Origin: CAYJOG01 sp964371695 [NCBI: uncultured bacterium]
GTDB taxonomy: Bacteria > CAYJOG01
Direction of reading: 5' to 3'
Length of the DNA stretch: 5,426 bases
NCBI GenBank assembly: GCA_964371695.1
Contig: CAYJOG010000219.1
Coordinates: forward strand, 1 to 5,426
A model generated the notes under the pieces. It saw only the letters and a list, made by a program, of their open reading frames with translations. It searched no databases and was not told where the DNA came from. Made by a program: the position numbers and the translations under genes. Below, in pieces: positions 1 through 5,025 of this stretch; within the stretch, counting starts at the first letter, position 1; the number at the start of each line of letters is the position of its first letter.

Positions 1-614
1 GTCTCCACCTGTTCGCCTTCGCCCAGGTCCATGCCCTCGTTGGTTTCCTGAAACTCTTCGGCGTTGAATTCACCCTTTTCCAGGTCTTCCAGGCTGGTGC
101 CTTCGGGCAGTTCGTTGGCCTGCACATCGCCCTCAATCACCTTCACGCCCTCATCGCCCACTTCTTCGGTGGTGCCGCGCACACCGGCCACGGCGGTGGG
201 GGTGCCGATGATGAAGGAGCTGTCGGGTGTCTTGAGCTTTTTCACCTTGGCGAACACGGAGCCTTTTTTCACCGTCAGCAGTACGTCGGTGGCGACCCCC
301 GACTTGGTGAGCGCCGCAATGGTCATCTGCGTGAGGGGGCGAATCTTGAGCACGTTGCCGTTGTCCCAAGTGAGGATGGCCTCACCGCCGGGGCCGGTTT
401 TCACTTTGGTTCCCGGCAGCAGCTTCTGCCCCACGGTGGCCTTGGTCCAGGCTCCACCAGTGGACACCTGCACCTGACCCGCCGCCTTGCGCACGGTGAC
501 TTTCATGTTCTGGCCAAATGCCGCGCCGGTGCTGATCAGCGCGCCTGCCAGGGTGAGGACGCCCGTTATCCGGGGCAATCCGCAGTTGGCGAAACGGTCG
601 GTGGATTTGTTCAT
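1..614 (-). CDS. Exported FecR-domain protein, 3' end cut off by the window
   Basis: This frame is open from ATG at 614 to the window edge: 204 codons without a stop, so the C-terminus is missing. Residues 1-34 look like a signal peptide: a basic start, a hydrophobic run at about 16-33 (ITGVLTLAGALISTGAAF), and likely cleavage near G34/Q35. Residues 38-165 resemble a FecR domain (PF04773): an N-terminal 'GQVQV' strand, 'PGTKVKTGPGGEAIL' at 67-81, and the hallmark 'TPTAVAGVRGTT' at 138-149. From about residue 168 the chain becomes strongly acidic (Glu/Asp rich), probably a linker. A strong ribosome site (AAGGAGG, 6-base spacing) fixes the start. FecR itself is a membrane-bound anti-sigma/sensor protein, but exported stand-alone FecR-domain proteins are common and poorly understood; no sigma factor is visible here. 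It lies 63 bases after the barrel gene with no terminator between, so cotranscription is likely. The domain call is firm, the precise role unknown. Confidence 0.85.
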   Translation of the reverse strand, partial: MNKSTDRFANCGLPRITGVLTLAGALISTGAAFGQNMKVTVRKAAGQVQVSTGGAWTKATVGQKLLPGTKVKTGPGGEAILTWDNGNVLKIRPLTQMTIAALTKSGVATDVLLTVKKGSVFAKVKKLKTPDSSFIIGTPTAVAGVRGTTEEVGDEGVKVIEGDVQANELPEGTSLEDLEKGEFNAEEFQETNEGMDLGEGEQVE

Positions 615-620
615 GGAAAC

Positions 621-627
621 CCTCCTT
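621..627 (-). promoter_or_regulatory. Ribosome binding site of the FecR-domain gene
   Basis: The minus strand reads AAGGAGG, six bases before ATG at 614. It is a near-perfect anti-16S match and decides the start of the partial FecR-domain gene. The preceding barrel gene stops at 678, so this gene has its own translation signal and is not coupled by overlap. Confidence 0.8.
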
Positions 628-677
628 GAGGCCCTTTTTTCTGTTTTTTCTGGGGTGAGAGAGATATTGGACATGGA

Positions 678-1556
678 TCAATACTTGTGGGTCAGCGTGA
701 AACGCATCACGTGGTCTTCCGGCCCGGTGGCGAAATCCTTGAGCTGATACCCAAACGCCAGATCCTGTTTAACGTTCAGTTTGTATTTGAAGTCCACGCC
801 ATAGGCGTTGAGCGTGTTGCGGGCCGACACCACGCCGCGGGCGTTGGTGCGGTTGTCGCGGCTTTTCATGTCGTAGTTCATGGAAACACCCAGTGAGCCG
901 CTGAGCCGCTTGCCCATGGTGTGGGACCAGTCCAGCTTGGGGGTCAGCGTGCCGCCCACGTCAAAGTTGGGCCGCCCGGCATAGCTGATGCCGCCAGAGA
1001 GGCCATCTTTGCTCATATAGGCCCGTTTGCCCTGGCCTTTTTTGTGGGGGCCAAAAAACTTGTAGCTCAGCGCAAACGCCAGGGTTTCGCTGTCGGTGTT
1101 TTTCTGGCCGTTGTCCAACACGTCGTATTTGTCGTTGGAGACATAGTTGACGCTGGCCTTGGCTTTTTTGCTGAGGGTGCGGCTGAAACCGGCCAGGATG
1201 GTGACATTGTCACTCTGGCTTTCGTTGAGGTTGAATTTGTAAATCGCCCCCACGGTGCCCGATACATTCTTGTTGATGGTTTTCGAAACAATGAAAGTTT
1301 TCTGAAAAACATCGTCCACCGTGCAGTTGGCGTCTCCCTTGCCACCGCAACCGGCGCGGGCGCTGGGCAGTGACTTTTTGTGATACTCCAGCCGGTATTG
1401 GCTGATGAGGTTGACGGTTTTCTGCGGTTTTTTCCGCTGGTCGGCCTTGGCGGCGGCCTTTGCTTTTTCGGCGCCCTTTTTGGAGGCCGCCTGGGAAGGG
1501 GTGATTGCACCCACCGATAAAACGGCAAGCGCAAGCAAGGTCAGATGTTTTCGCAA
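678..1556 (-). CDS. Exported, probable outer-membrane beta-barrel protein
   Basis: The product has 292 residues. Residues 1-24 form a classic signal peptide (MRKHLTLLALAVLSVGAITP, then SQA as the cleavage box). A Lys/Ala-rich, probably disordered linker follows (25-46). From about residue 85 to the end the chain shows alternating polar/hydrophobic, Gly- and aromatic-bounded strands typical of a small barrel, for example 98-110, 117-126, 156-168, 215-230, 243-262 and 281-292. The final strand HVMRFTLTHKY ends in an aromatic residue with hydrophobic residues at alternating positions, like a BAM-recognised beta-signal. The only two cysteines, C70 and C78, flank a Gly-rich loop and could form a disulphide in the periplasm. 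The start codon is TTG, supported by AGGAGG six bases upstream and by the signal peptide beginning there. I do not recognise a named family. The FecR-domain gene follows in the same direction, suggesting a shared envelope function. Localisation is inferred from composition, not homology. Confidence 0.75.
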   Translation of the reverse strand: MRKHLTLLALAVLSVGAITPSQAASKKGAEKAKAAAKADQRKKPQKTVNLISQYRLEYHKKSLPSARAGCGGKGDANCTVDDVFQKTFIVSKTINKNVSGTVGAIYKFNLNESQSDNVTILAGFSRTLSKKAKASVNYVSNDKYDVLDNGQKNTDSETLAFALSYKFFGPHKKGQGKRAYMSKDGLSGGISYAGRPNFDVGGTLTPKLDWSHTMGKRLSGSLGVSMNYDMKSRDNRTNARGVVSARNTLNAYGVDFKYKLNVKQDLAFGYQLKDFATGPEDHVMRFTLTHKY

Positions 1557-1562
1557 GAAATT

Positions 1563-1568
1563 CCTCCT
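1563..1568 (-). promoter_or_regulatory. Ribosome binding site selecting a TTG start
   Basis: The minus strand has a full AGGAGG six bases before the TTG at 1556-1554. Because no ATG or GTG sits at an equivalent place and the signal peptide begins at this TTG, the site is what identifies the unusual start codon. Confidence 0.75.
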
Positions 1569-1622
1569 CTGGGGGCCATGGGGTCAGAACAGCCCGTCGT
1601 TTGCTGATGGTTCTGGCGTGAA

Positions 1623-1651
1623 ATGTTAAACACGTTCCTCCCCAAAGGCAA
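1623..1651 (-). promoter_or_regulatory. Candidate sigma70-like promoter of the barrel/FecR operon
   Basis: Read on the minus strand, TTGCCT (1651-1646) and TAACAT (1628-1623) are separated by exactly 17 bases. Each matches the sigma70 consensus at four of six positions. Transcription would begin near 1616 and give a leader of about 60 bases before the TTG start. The match is weak and could be chance. The neighbouring intergenic position and the operator-like palindrome about 110 bases upstream make it the best candidate I can see. Confidence 0.3.
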
Positions 1652-1714
1652 ACAATGCCGCCGATTCCAGACGTGAGGCTCCCATGTGCAGGCCAGATTG
1701 ACAAGTTTTTCAGG

Positions 1715-1747
1715 TTTGTTCTGTGACGCCCGTCACACCTGAACAAA
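1715..1747. promoter_or_regulatory. Long inverted repeat with a perfect CRP-type core (TGTGA-N6-TCACA)
   Basis: The core at 1722-1737 is TGTGACG, CC, CGTCACA on the plus strand. This is an exact match to the CRP/FNR-superfamily half-sites TGTGA and TCACA with the canonical 6-base spacer. The symmetry continues outward: TTTGTTC (1715-1721) pairs with GAACAAA (1741-1747), with three unpaired bases (1738-1740) on one side, so 14 base pairs are complementary overall. It lies between the nucleotidyltransferase stop and the barrel gene, upstream of the candidate promoter. No run of T follows on the minus strand, so a simple intrinsic terminator is less likely, but a role as an RNA hairpin that ends or stabilises the upstream transcript cannot be excluded. 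Confidence 0.45.
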
Positions 1748-1771
1748 TATTTTCAACCCCAGCAAAAACCG

Positions 1772-2542
1772 TTACTCCCCCAACTTCGCCTTCACCAGCT
1801 CATAATCCGCCGGTTTGTCCACATCCATGCCCAAAGCGGCCTCGGACGTGAACACCGCCTGCACCGTGGCCCCCGTCAGGCGCGCCGCCACTGCCTCCAC
1901 GTCCGCCACCCGCAGACGCTTGAAAATCGCCTTGATCAGCACCATCACGCCAATGCGCAGCGCCAGACGCAGCGGTTTTTTGCGCAGGGCCAGCAAATCC
2001 CGCAGCAAAGCCTTTTGCGACAACATGCCCCCACGGTGCACCAGAAACACGTTTCCGCTGGTCAGGCGACCGTCCACCAGCGTGCCATAGGTGCGTTTCG
2101 CCCCCGGATAAGCCGCCTCAATCACCTGCTGGCTCAACACGGGCACATACACGTCGGCCTCAAACGAGGAACACTCCTCCAGATATTTCTTCAGCACGCC
2201 GGTGGTGAGAAAGGGCAAATCCACCGAACACACCAGCACCCACTCGGTGCTCAGGTTTTCCAGGCCATAAATGAGATTTTCCATCAGCCCGGACTGTTCT
2301 TCCAGCCACACCACGCCCTCCAGCGGCACACCCGCCCGGCGCACGGCCTCGCCCGCCACCACCGCCACCCGTTTCAGCCCCAGACTCTGCAGTGCGCTGC
2401 CCACGCGCTCCAGTTGGGTTTTCCCCTTGCCAAACGTGAGCAGGGCCTTGCTCGGCACATCTTCAAGCGGTTTGAGGCTTTCTTCCAGCACGCCGCCCGC
2501 CAGCACCAGGGCCTCCAGGTTTTCTGGCAGAAATCTGCTCAT
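1772..2542 (-). CDS. MobA-like NTP transferase (nucleotidyltransferase) of unknown substrate
   Basis: This 256-residue protein has the GT-A/Rossmann layout of the NTP_transf_3 / MobA-like family. 'ALVLAGG' at 11-17 is the nucleotide-binding loop, K32 lies in the following 'PSKALL' segment (the usual lysine position), and 'VCSVDLPFLT' at 104-113 supplies the metal-binding aspartate D108. 'GMDVDKPADYELV' at 238-250 is the terminal motif that commonly closes these enzymes. Such proteins couple an NTP to a phosphorylated acceptor (molybdopterin, sugar-phosphate, or cobinamide in known members). It lacks the canonical RxGxxK loop of true MobA and the KdsB signature, so I give no substrate or symbol. 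A Leu/Arg/Lys-rich helix near 178-212 (LLRDLLALRKKPLRLALR and beyond) may be an insertion or a membrane-proximal helix. The start ATG has only a weak ribosome site (GAG) and overlaps the stop of the doubtful upstream frame as ATGA, which hints at translational coupling. Confidence 0.8.
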   Translation of the reverse strand: MSRFLPENLEALVLAGGVLEESLKPLEDVPSKALLTFGKGKTQLERVGSALQSLGLKRVAVVAGEAVRRAGVPLEGVVWLEEQSGLMENLIYGLENLSTEWVLVCSVDLPFLTTGVLKKYLEECSSFEADVYVPVLSQQVIEAAYPGAKRTYGTLVDGRLTSGNVFLVHRGGMLSQKALLRDLLALRKKPLRLALRIGVMVLIKAIFKRLRVADVEAVAARLTGATVQAVFTSEAALGMDVDKPADYELVKAKLGE

Positions 2543-2817
2543 GACACACTCATTTCAAAAATCTCCAGCTTTCGGGGATGCACCCAAAAACTGACCCGGC
2601 TTTTTTTGTTTGGTTCGCCGGTTTCCTCCCTGAAACCTTGCAAACAACGCCGCACGCCCCAGCCTAACCCCAAAAAACCTTGGGGTGTCTCAGCTTTTTT
2701 CTCCCAATTACCGTTTTGGACCAACACCGCCCGCCTTGGGGCGGCGGCGGCAACGGCCATCCATGGCCTCTGGCCACGGACGCTGCCAAGACACTCGCCC
2801 AAAACACCAGCTTTCAT
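2539..2817 (-). CDS. Doubtful small ORF linking rsmA to the nucleotidyltransferase gene
   Basis: An ATG-started frame of 92 residues fills the gap exactly. Its start overlaps the rsmA stop by one base (TGATG), and its stop overlaps the next start codon (ATGA). Such junctions are typical of coupled operon genes, and a G-rich patch (GGGGGTGG) precedes the start. Against it: the predicted protein is rich in Arg, Gly and Trp, uses AGG, TTA and TGT codons that are scarce in the neighbours, has no recognisable domain, signal peptide or membrane helix, and its DNA contains several hairpins as expected of a spacer. Either interpretation is possible; I lean towards non-coding spacer. Confidence 0.25.
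   Translation of the reverse strand: MKAGVLGECLGSVRGQRPWMAVAAAAPRRAVLVQNGNWEKKAETPQGFLGLGWGVRRCLQGFREETGEPNKKSRVSFWVHPRKLEIFEMSVS
2620..2637. repeat. Hairpin in the rsmA to nucleotidyltransferase spacer
   Basis: GGTTTC (2620-2625) pairs with GAAACC (2632-2637) around a six-base loop. It is one of several short inverted repeats in this 274-base spacer; no U-tract follows on the minus strand. It may be a processing or stability element, or incidental. Confidence 0.35.
2667..2686. repeat. Hairpin in the rsmA to nucleotidyltransferase spacer
   Basis: ACCCCAA (2667-2673) pairs perfectly with TTGGGGT (2680-2686) around the loop AAAACC, giving a 7-bp stem. A T6 run lies eight bases beyond on the plus strand only, where no gene ends, so it is not a convincing terminator for the minus-strand genes. 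Confidence 0.4.
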
Positions 2818-3701
2818 CACACCACCCCCTGCCCTTCCAGCCAGCGGGTCATGGCCAGGAAATCATCCGTGGGGATGGCCTCGGCCCGGAGACCCTCAAG
2901 AGATTGAAACTCGGTGAAAAACGATGCCTGGGTAAGAGGAGACAGAGAAAGTCCTTTGCTGATCAGCGGGAGGGCTTTTTTGCGCCGCTGCGAGAAGGCC
3001 AAGTCTACCACCCTTTCCAGCGCCGTGCGGGTGGCGGGCGCGGGCAGTTGACCGGTTGGCAGGGCCTGAAACAACACCACGGCGCTGTCCACCGTGGGGG
3101 GCGGGTGAAACGCACCGGGCTTGAGCACCCGCCTGAGCGACACCCGGCTCACCGCCTCAAACAGCACCGTGGCCCGGCCCCGCTCCCGCCTCCCTACCGG
3201 GGCGGTCAGGCGCTGGGCCACTTCTTTTTGCACCACAAACACCGCCTGCTGCACCGGCCCCATCAGGCCATAGAGCCGCCGCAAAAACTTCCCGGTCAGG
3301 TAATAGGGCAGATTGCCCGCCACCGCGCCTTCAAACCCCTCTGGCCAGGGCCAGTTGAGAATGTCCGCCGGGTGCACCACCACACGGGCATCGGCGGCGT
3401 ATTTTTCGCTCAAGGTCTGGGCCAGGGTTTCGTCTTTTTCCACCAAGTGGATTTCGCGGAAAGATTTTTGCACCAGCCAGCCGGTGAGCACGCCGGGGCC
3501 AGGGCCCACCTCCACCAGCGACCAACCGGGTTGCGCCGCCACGCCAGTGAGCTGATCTGCGATTTCTCGCGCCAGCTCGGGACGGGTCAGCCAGTGCTGG
3601 GCCAGCACTTTGCGGGGCACAGGCGAATGACTTTTTTTGCGGGGACCGGGCTTTTTACCGCGCAAAGCGAACTGCTCACTCACCCACCGGGCTGAGCACA
3701 C
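2817..3701 (-). CDS. rsmA: 16S rRNA dimethyladenosine transferase RsmA (KsgA)
   Basis: RsmA dimethylates two adjacent adenines in the 3'-terminal hairpin of 16S rRNA (A1518/A1519 in E. coli numbering), using S-adenosylmethionine, as a late 30S quality step. Numbering from GTG 3701, the family signatures are in order: 'RKVLAQHWL' 30-38 (usual KxxGQNFL), SAM motif I '[11 protein letters not shown]' 63-73, acidic E88 after 'IHLV', D113 of 'PADIL', the catalytic 'NLPYY' 130-134, '[11 protein letters not shown]' 199-209, and 'FSQRRKKAL' 236-244. The length of 294 fits the family (about 270-290). The start is uncertain: GTG 3701 overlaps kdsA by 26 bases, GTG 3683 by 8 bases, and TTG 3665 does not overlap; none has a clean ribosome site. 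A basic N-terminal extension (KKPGPRKKS) precedes the conserved part. Close packing behind kdsA indicates a shared transcript and translational coupling. Confidence 0.93.
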   Translation of the reverse strand: MCSARWVSEQFALRGKKPGPRKKSHSPVPRKVLAQHWLTRPELAREIADQLTGVAAQPGWSLVEVGPGPGVLTGWLVQKSFREIHLVEKDETLAQTLSEKYAADARVVVHPADILNWPWPEGFEGAVAGNLPYYLTGKFLRRLYGLMGPVQQAVFVVQKEVAQRLTAPVGRRERGRATVLFEAVSRVSLRRVLKPGAFHPPPTVDSAVVLFQALPTGQLPAPATRTALERVVDLAFSQRRKKALPLISKGLSLSPLTQASFFTEFQSLEGLRAEAIPTDDFLAMTRWLEGQGVV

Positions 3702-4536
3702 TGCTCTTCACCCAGTCATCCAGTTCCTTGAGCTGGCGCAGCAACGGTTTCATGTCCTTGAGGGCAATCATGTTGGGGCCGTCACTGAGGGCTTCATCAG
3801 GGTTGATGTGGGTTTCCATGAAAAGCGCGTCCACCCCCACCGCCACGGCGGCGCGGGCCAGGGCGGGCACATATTCCCGCTGGCCACCGCTGCGGGTGCC
3901 CATGCCGCCCGGCAACTGCACGCTGTGGGTGGCGTCGAACACCACCGGGAATCCGAAATCGCGCATGATGGGCAGCGACTTCATGTCCACCACCAGATTG
4001 TTGTAACCAAAACTCGCGCCCCGCTCGGTGAGCGTGATGTTGGGGTTGCCGGTGGCGCGTATTTTTTCGATGACGTTTTTCATGTCCCAAGGGGCCAGGA
4101 ACTGCCCCTTTTTGGCGTTCACCACGCGCCCGGTGCGCCCACAGGCCAGCACCAGATCGGTCTGACGCACCAGATAGGCGGGAATCTGCAACACATCCAC
4201 CACCTCGGCCACGGTGTCCACCTGATCTACCTCATGCACATCGGTGAGCACCGGCACGTTCAGCGTGTCCTTCACATGCGCCAGGATTTCAAGGCCCTTT
4301 TCCAGCCCCAATCCCCGAAAGCTCTTGTGACTGCTGCGGTTGGCCTTGTCAAAACTGGCCTTGAAAATGAGGGGAACCCCCAACTCGCCAGCGATATCCA
4401 CCAGTTGCTCGGCGATTTCAAACACCACCTGGGCGCTTTCCACCACACAAGGCCCGGCGATAATCGCCAGCGGGTGTCCCCCGCCCATGGCCACGGAACC
4501 AGCGTGAACAGTGCAGGGAGGCAACGGCTCAGACAT
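3676..4536 (-). CDS. kdsA: KDO-8-phosphate synthase, metal-dependent type
   Basis: KdsA condenses phosphoenolpyruvate with D-arabinose-5-phosphate to form 3-deoxy-D-manno-octulosonate-8-phosphate, the precursor of the KDO that links lipid A to the LPS core; it is cytoplasmic. From ATG 4536 the product has 286 residues, like E. coli KdsA (284). Signatures: 'IAGPCVVES' 26-34, '[12 protein letters not shown]' 58-69, '[20 protein letters not shown]' 125-144, '[15 protein letters not shown]' 170-184, '[11 protein letters not shown]' 201-211, and '[14 protein letters not shown]' 240-253. C30, H204, E241 and D252 keep exactly the spacing of the Aquifex metal ligands C11, H185, E222 and D233, so this is the metal-dependent class; E. 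coli has Asn in place of the Cys. The frame stays open upstream to 4755 through a hairpin array, but the family begins near the ATG chosen here. No good ribosome site precedes it. rsmA overlaps its 3' end. Confidence 0.95.
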   Translation of the reverse strand: MSEPLPPCTVHAGSVAMGGGHPLAIIAGPCVVESAQVVFEIAEQLVDIAGELGVPLIFKASFDKANRSSHKSFRGLGLEKGLEILAHVKDTLNVPVLTDVHEVDQVDTVAEVVDVLQIPAYLVRQTDLVLACGRTGRVVNAKKGQFLAPWDMKNVIEKIRATGNPNITLTERGASFGYNNLVVDMKSLPIMRDFGFPVVFDATHSVQLPGGMGTRSGGQREYVPALARAAVAVGVDALFMETHINPDEALSDGPNMIALKDMKPLLRQLKELDDWVKSSVLSPVGE

Positions 4537-4544
4537 ACCTGAGG

Positions 4545-4550
4545 AGTATA
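4545..4550 (-). promoter_or_regulatory. Candidate -10 element just before kdsA
   Basis: The minus strand reads TATACT (five of six matches to TATAAT) eight bases before the kdsA ATG. If used, transcription would start at or beside the start codon, giving a nearly leaderless mRNA. That would fit the absence of a ribosome site. No good -35 box is present at 16-18 bases; the region falls in the right arm of the 18-bp palindrome. Weak support. Confidence 0.2.
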
Positions 4551-4555
4551 AAGGT

Positions 4556-4593
4556 AAGAGTCCCAAACAAAACTGGTTTTGTTTGGGACTCTT
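4556..4593. repeat. 18-bp perfect inverted repeat (hairpin 1)
   Basis: AAGAGTCCCAAACAAAAC (4556-4573) is exactly complementary to GTTTTGTTTGGGACTCTT (4576-4593), with only two bases between. It is the longest palindrome in the window and ends 19 bases before the kdsA start codon. No U-tract follows in either direction, so it is not a standard terminator. Confidence 0.9.
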
Positions 4594-4612
4594 GCGGGCA
4601 TGAATGCCCGCA
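4593..4612. repeat. 8-bp GC-rich hairpin (hairpin 2)
   Basis: TGCGGGCA (4593-4600) pairs with TGCCCGCA (4605-4612) around the tetraloop TGAA. It shares its first base with the end of hairpin 1, so the two stems abut directly and may stack. Confidence 0.85.
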
Positions 4613-4614
4613 TC

Positions 4615-4649
4615 CGAAAGCCGAAACTTTGAAAAAGTTGAGGTTTTCG
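4615..4649. repeat. Interrupted 13-bp hairpin (hairpin 3)
   Basis: Three paired blocks, CGAAA/TTTCG, CC/GG and AACTTT/AAAGTT, are separated by symmetrical 1x1 and 2x2 internal loops and close on a GAA loop. The symmetry of the interruptions suggests a preserved RNA or DNA stem that has drifted at a few positions. Confidence 0.65.
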
Positions 4650-4651
4650 CC

Positions 4652-4681
4652 ACGCCGAGGGGGCTTTGCCCCCGACAGCGT
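4652..4681. repeat. GC-only hairpin (hairpin 4)
   Basis: GGGGGC (4659-4664) pairs with GCCCCC (4668-4673) around TTT. Outside it ACGC (4652-4655) can pair with GCGT (4678-4681) across a small internal loop. Confidence 0.7.
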
Positions 4682-4684
4682 TGG

Positions 4685-4715
4685 GTTTTAAAAGTCCACG
4701 ACGGACTTTTAAAAC
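4685..4715. repeat. 13-bp perfect inverted repeat (hairpin 5)
   Basis: GTTTTAAAAGTCC (4685-4697) is exactly complementary to GGACTTTTAAAAC (4703-4715) with the loop ACGAC. Each arm itself contains the palindrome TTTTAAAA. It is AT-rich at its base and GC-rich near the loop. Confidence 0.85.
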
Positions 4716-4740
4716 AGGTTCTTAGTTCATGATTTGAACA

Positions 4741-5025
4741 GTATGCCCCGCACAAAGAAGATATTTACACCCATTTAGCCTGAAATTAAAGTATCATGTC
4801 ATCCGTGCGGACGATTAGTGCAAATAAATACTTCACGCTCACCGATGGGGTGCTCTAAAAAGTAAACAAATAGTTTATTTTGGACAAAAAATACTTTTTT
4901 TGACCGGTTGTTTAAAATTTGCTTGGTCAATTTCAAAAGAAACAGTAGAGTTTTGCTTCCTCACTAAAATCTCATTTTCAAGCCGCTTCGCCTACTCTGT
5001 CGGGATTCTCCAAAAAACAAAAATC
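4741..5025. other. AT-rich divergent intergenic region
   Basis: These 285 bases separate the hairpin array from the ArsR-type gene and carry no supportable gene. They are clearly richer in A and T than the coding DNA around them, with many A and T runs, including CAAAAAA (4885-4891) facing TTTTTTG (4896-4902). It should hold the promoters of the ArsR-type gene and perhaps of the kdsA operon, but I found no convincing -35/-10 pair on either strand. Confidence 0.6.
4900..4930. promoter_or_regulatory. Possible operator: spaced inverted repeat TTGACC/GGTCAA
   Basis: TTGACC (4900-4905) and GGTCAA (4925-4930) are perfect complements separated by 19 AT-rich bases, about 95 bases before the ArsR-type start codon. 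ArsR-family repressors bind short inverted repeats in their own promoters, so autoregulation here is conceivable. The arms are only six bases and the spacing is wide, so chance is a real alternative. Confidence 0.2.

Larger units (their letters stand above)
4556..4739. repeat. Tightly packed array of six hairpins upstream of kdsA
   Basis: Six inverted repeats lie head to tail: 4556-4593, 4593-4612, 4615-4649, 4652-4681, 4685-4715 and 4725-4739. The first five are separated by 0 to 3 bases, so nearly every base from 4556 to 4715 belongs to a stem or short loop. The sixth is small (GTTCA / TGAAC, loop TGATT). The stems do not share one sequence, so this is not a simple repeat. AGTAT occurs just outside both ends (4545-4549 and 4740-4744), which could be a target-site duplication or chance. 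The array could be a non-autonomous palindromic insertion, a folded leader RNA, or a protein-bound intergenic structure; sequence alone does not decide. Confidence 0.75.

Noticed and set aside
382-681. 99-codon minus-strand frame overlapping the start of the FecR-domain gene
   Set aside because: It is out of frame with the FecR-domain protein, which has a strong ribosome site, signal peptide and domain. This frame has none of these.
2015-2917. Plus-strand open frame (300 codons) across the nucleotidyltransferase gene and spacer
   Set aside because: Shadow frame. It crosses a gene boundary and a spacer, and shows the same low-complexity His/Gln composition.
2685-3695. Long plus-strand open frame (336 codons) opposite rsmA
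   Set aside because: The minus strand encodes all RsmA signature motifs over the same span. The plus frame is His/Gln/Pro rich without recognisable features.
3637-4542. Long plus-strand open frame (301 codons) opposite kdsA
   Set aside because: It is antisense to an unmistakable KdsA and rich in His/Gln/Gly, as expected from a shadow of GC-rich coding DNA. It has no domain.
4556-4593. Intrinsic terminator
   Set aside because: The stem is long enough, but no U-tract follows it on either strand, and no gene ends next to it; the start codons of both neighbours face away.
4556-4739. CRISPR array
   Set aside because: The hairpins differ in sequence and are not separated by spacers of equal size. 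There is no repeated unit.
4900-5025. 42-codon N-terminal extension of the ArsR-type gene from TTG 4900
   Set aside because: The extension lies in AT-rich DNA, has no ribosome site, and goes beyond the normal N-terminus of ArsR proteins. ATG 5026 gives the usual family length.
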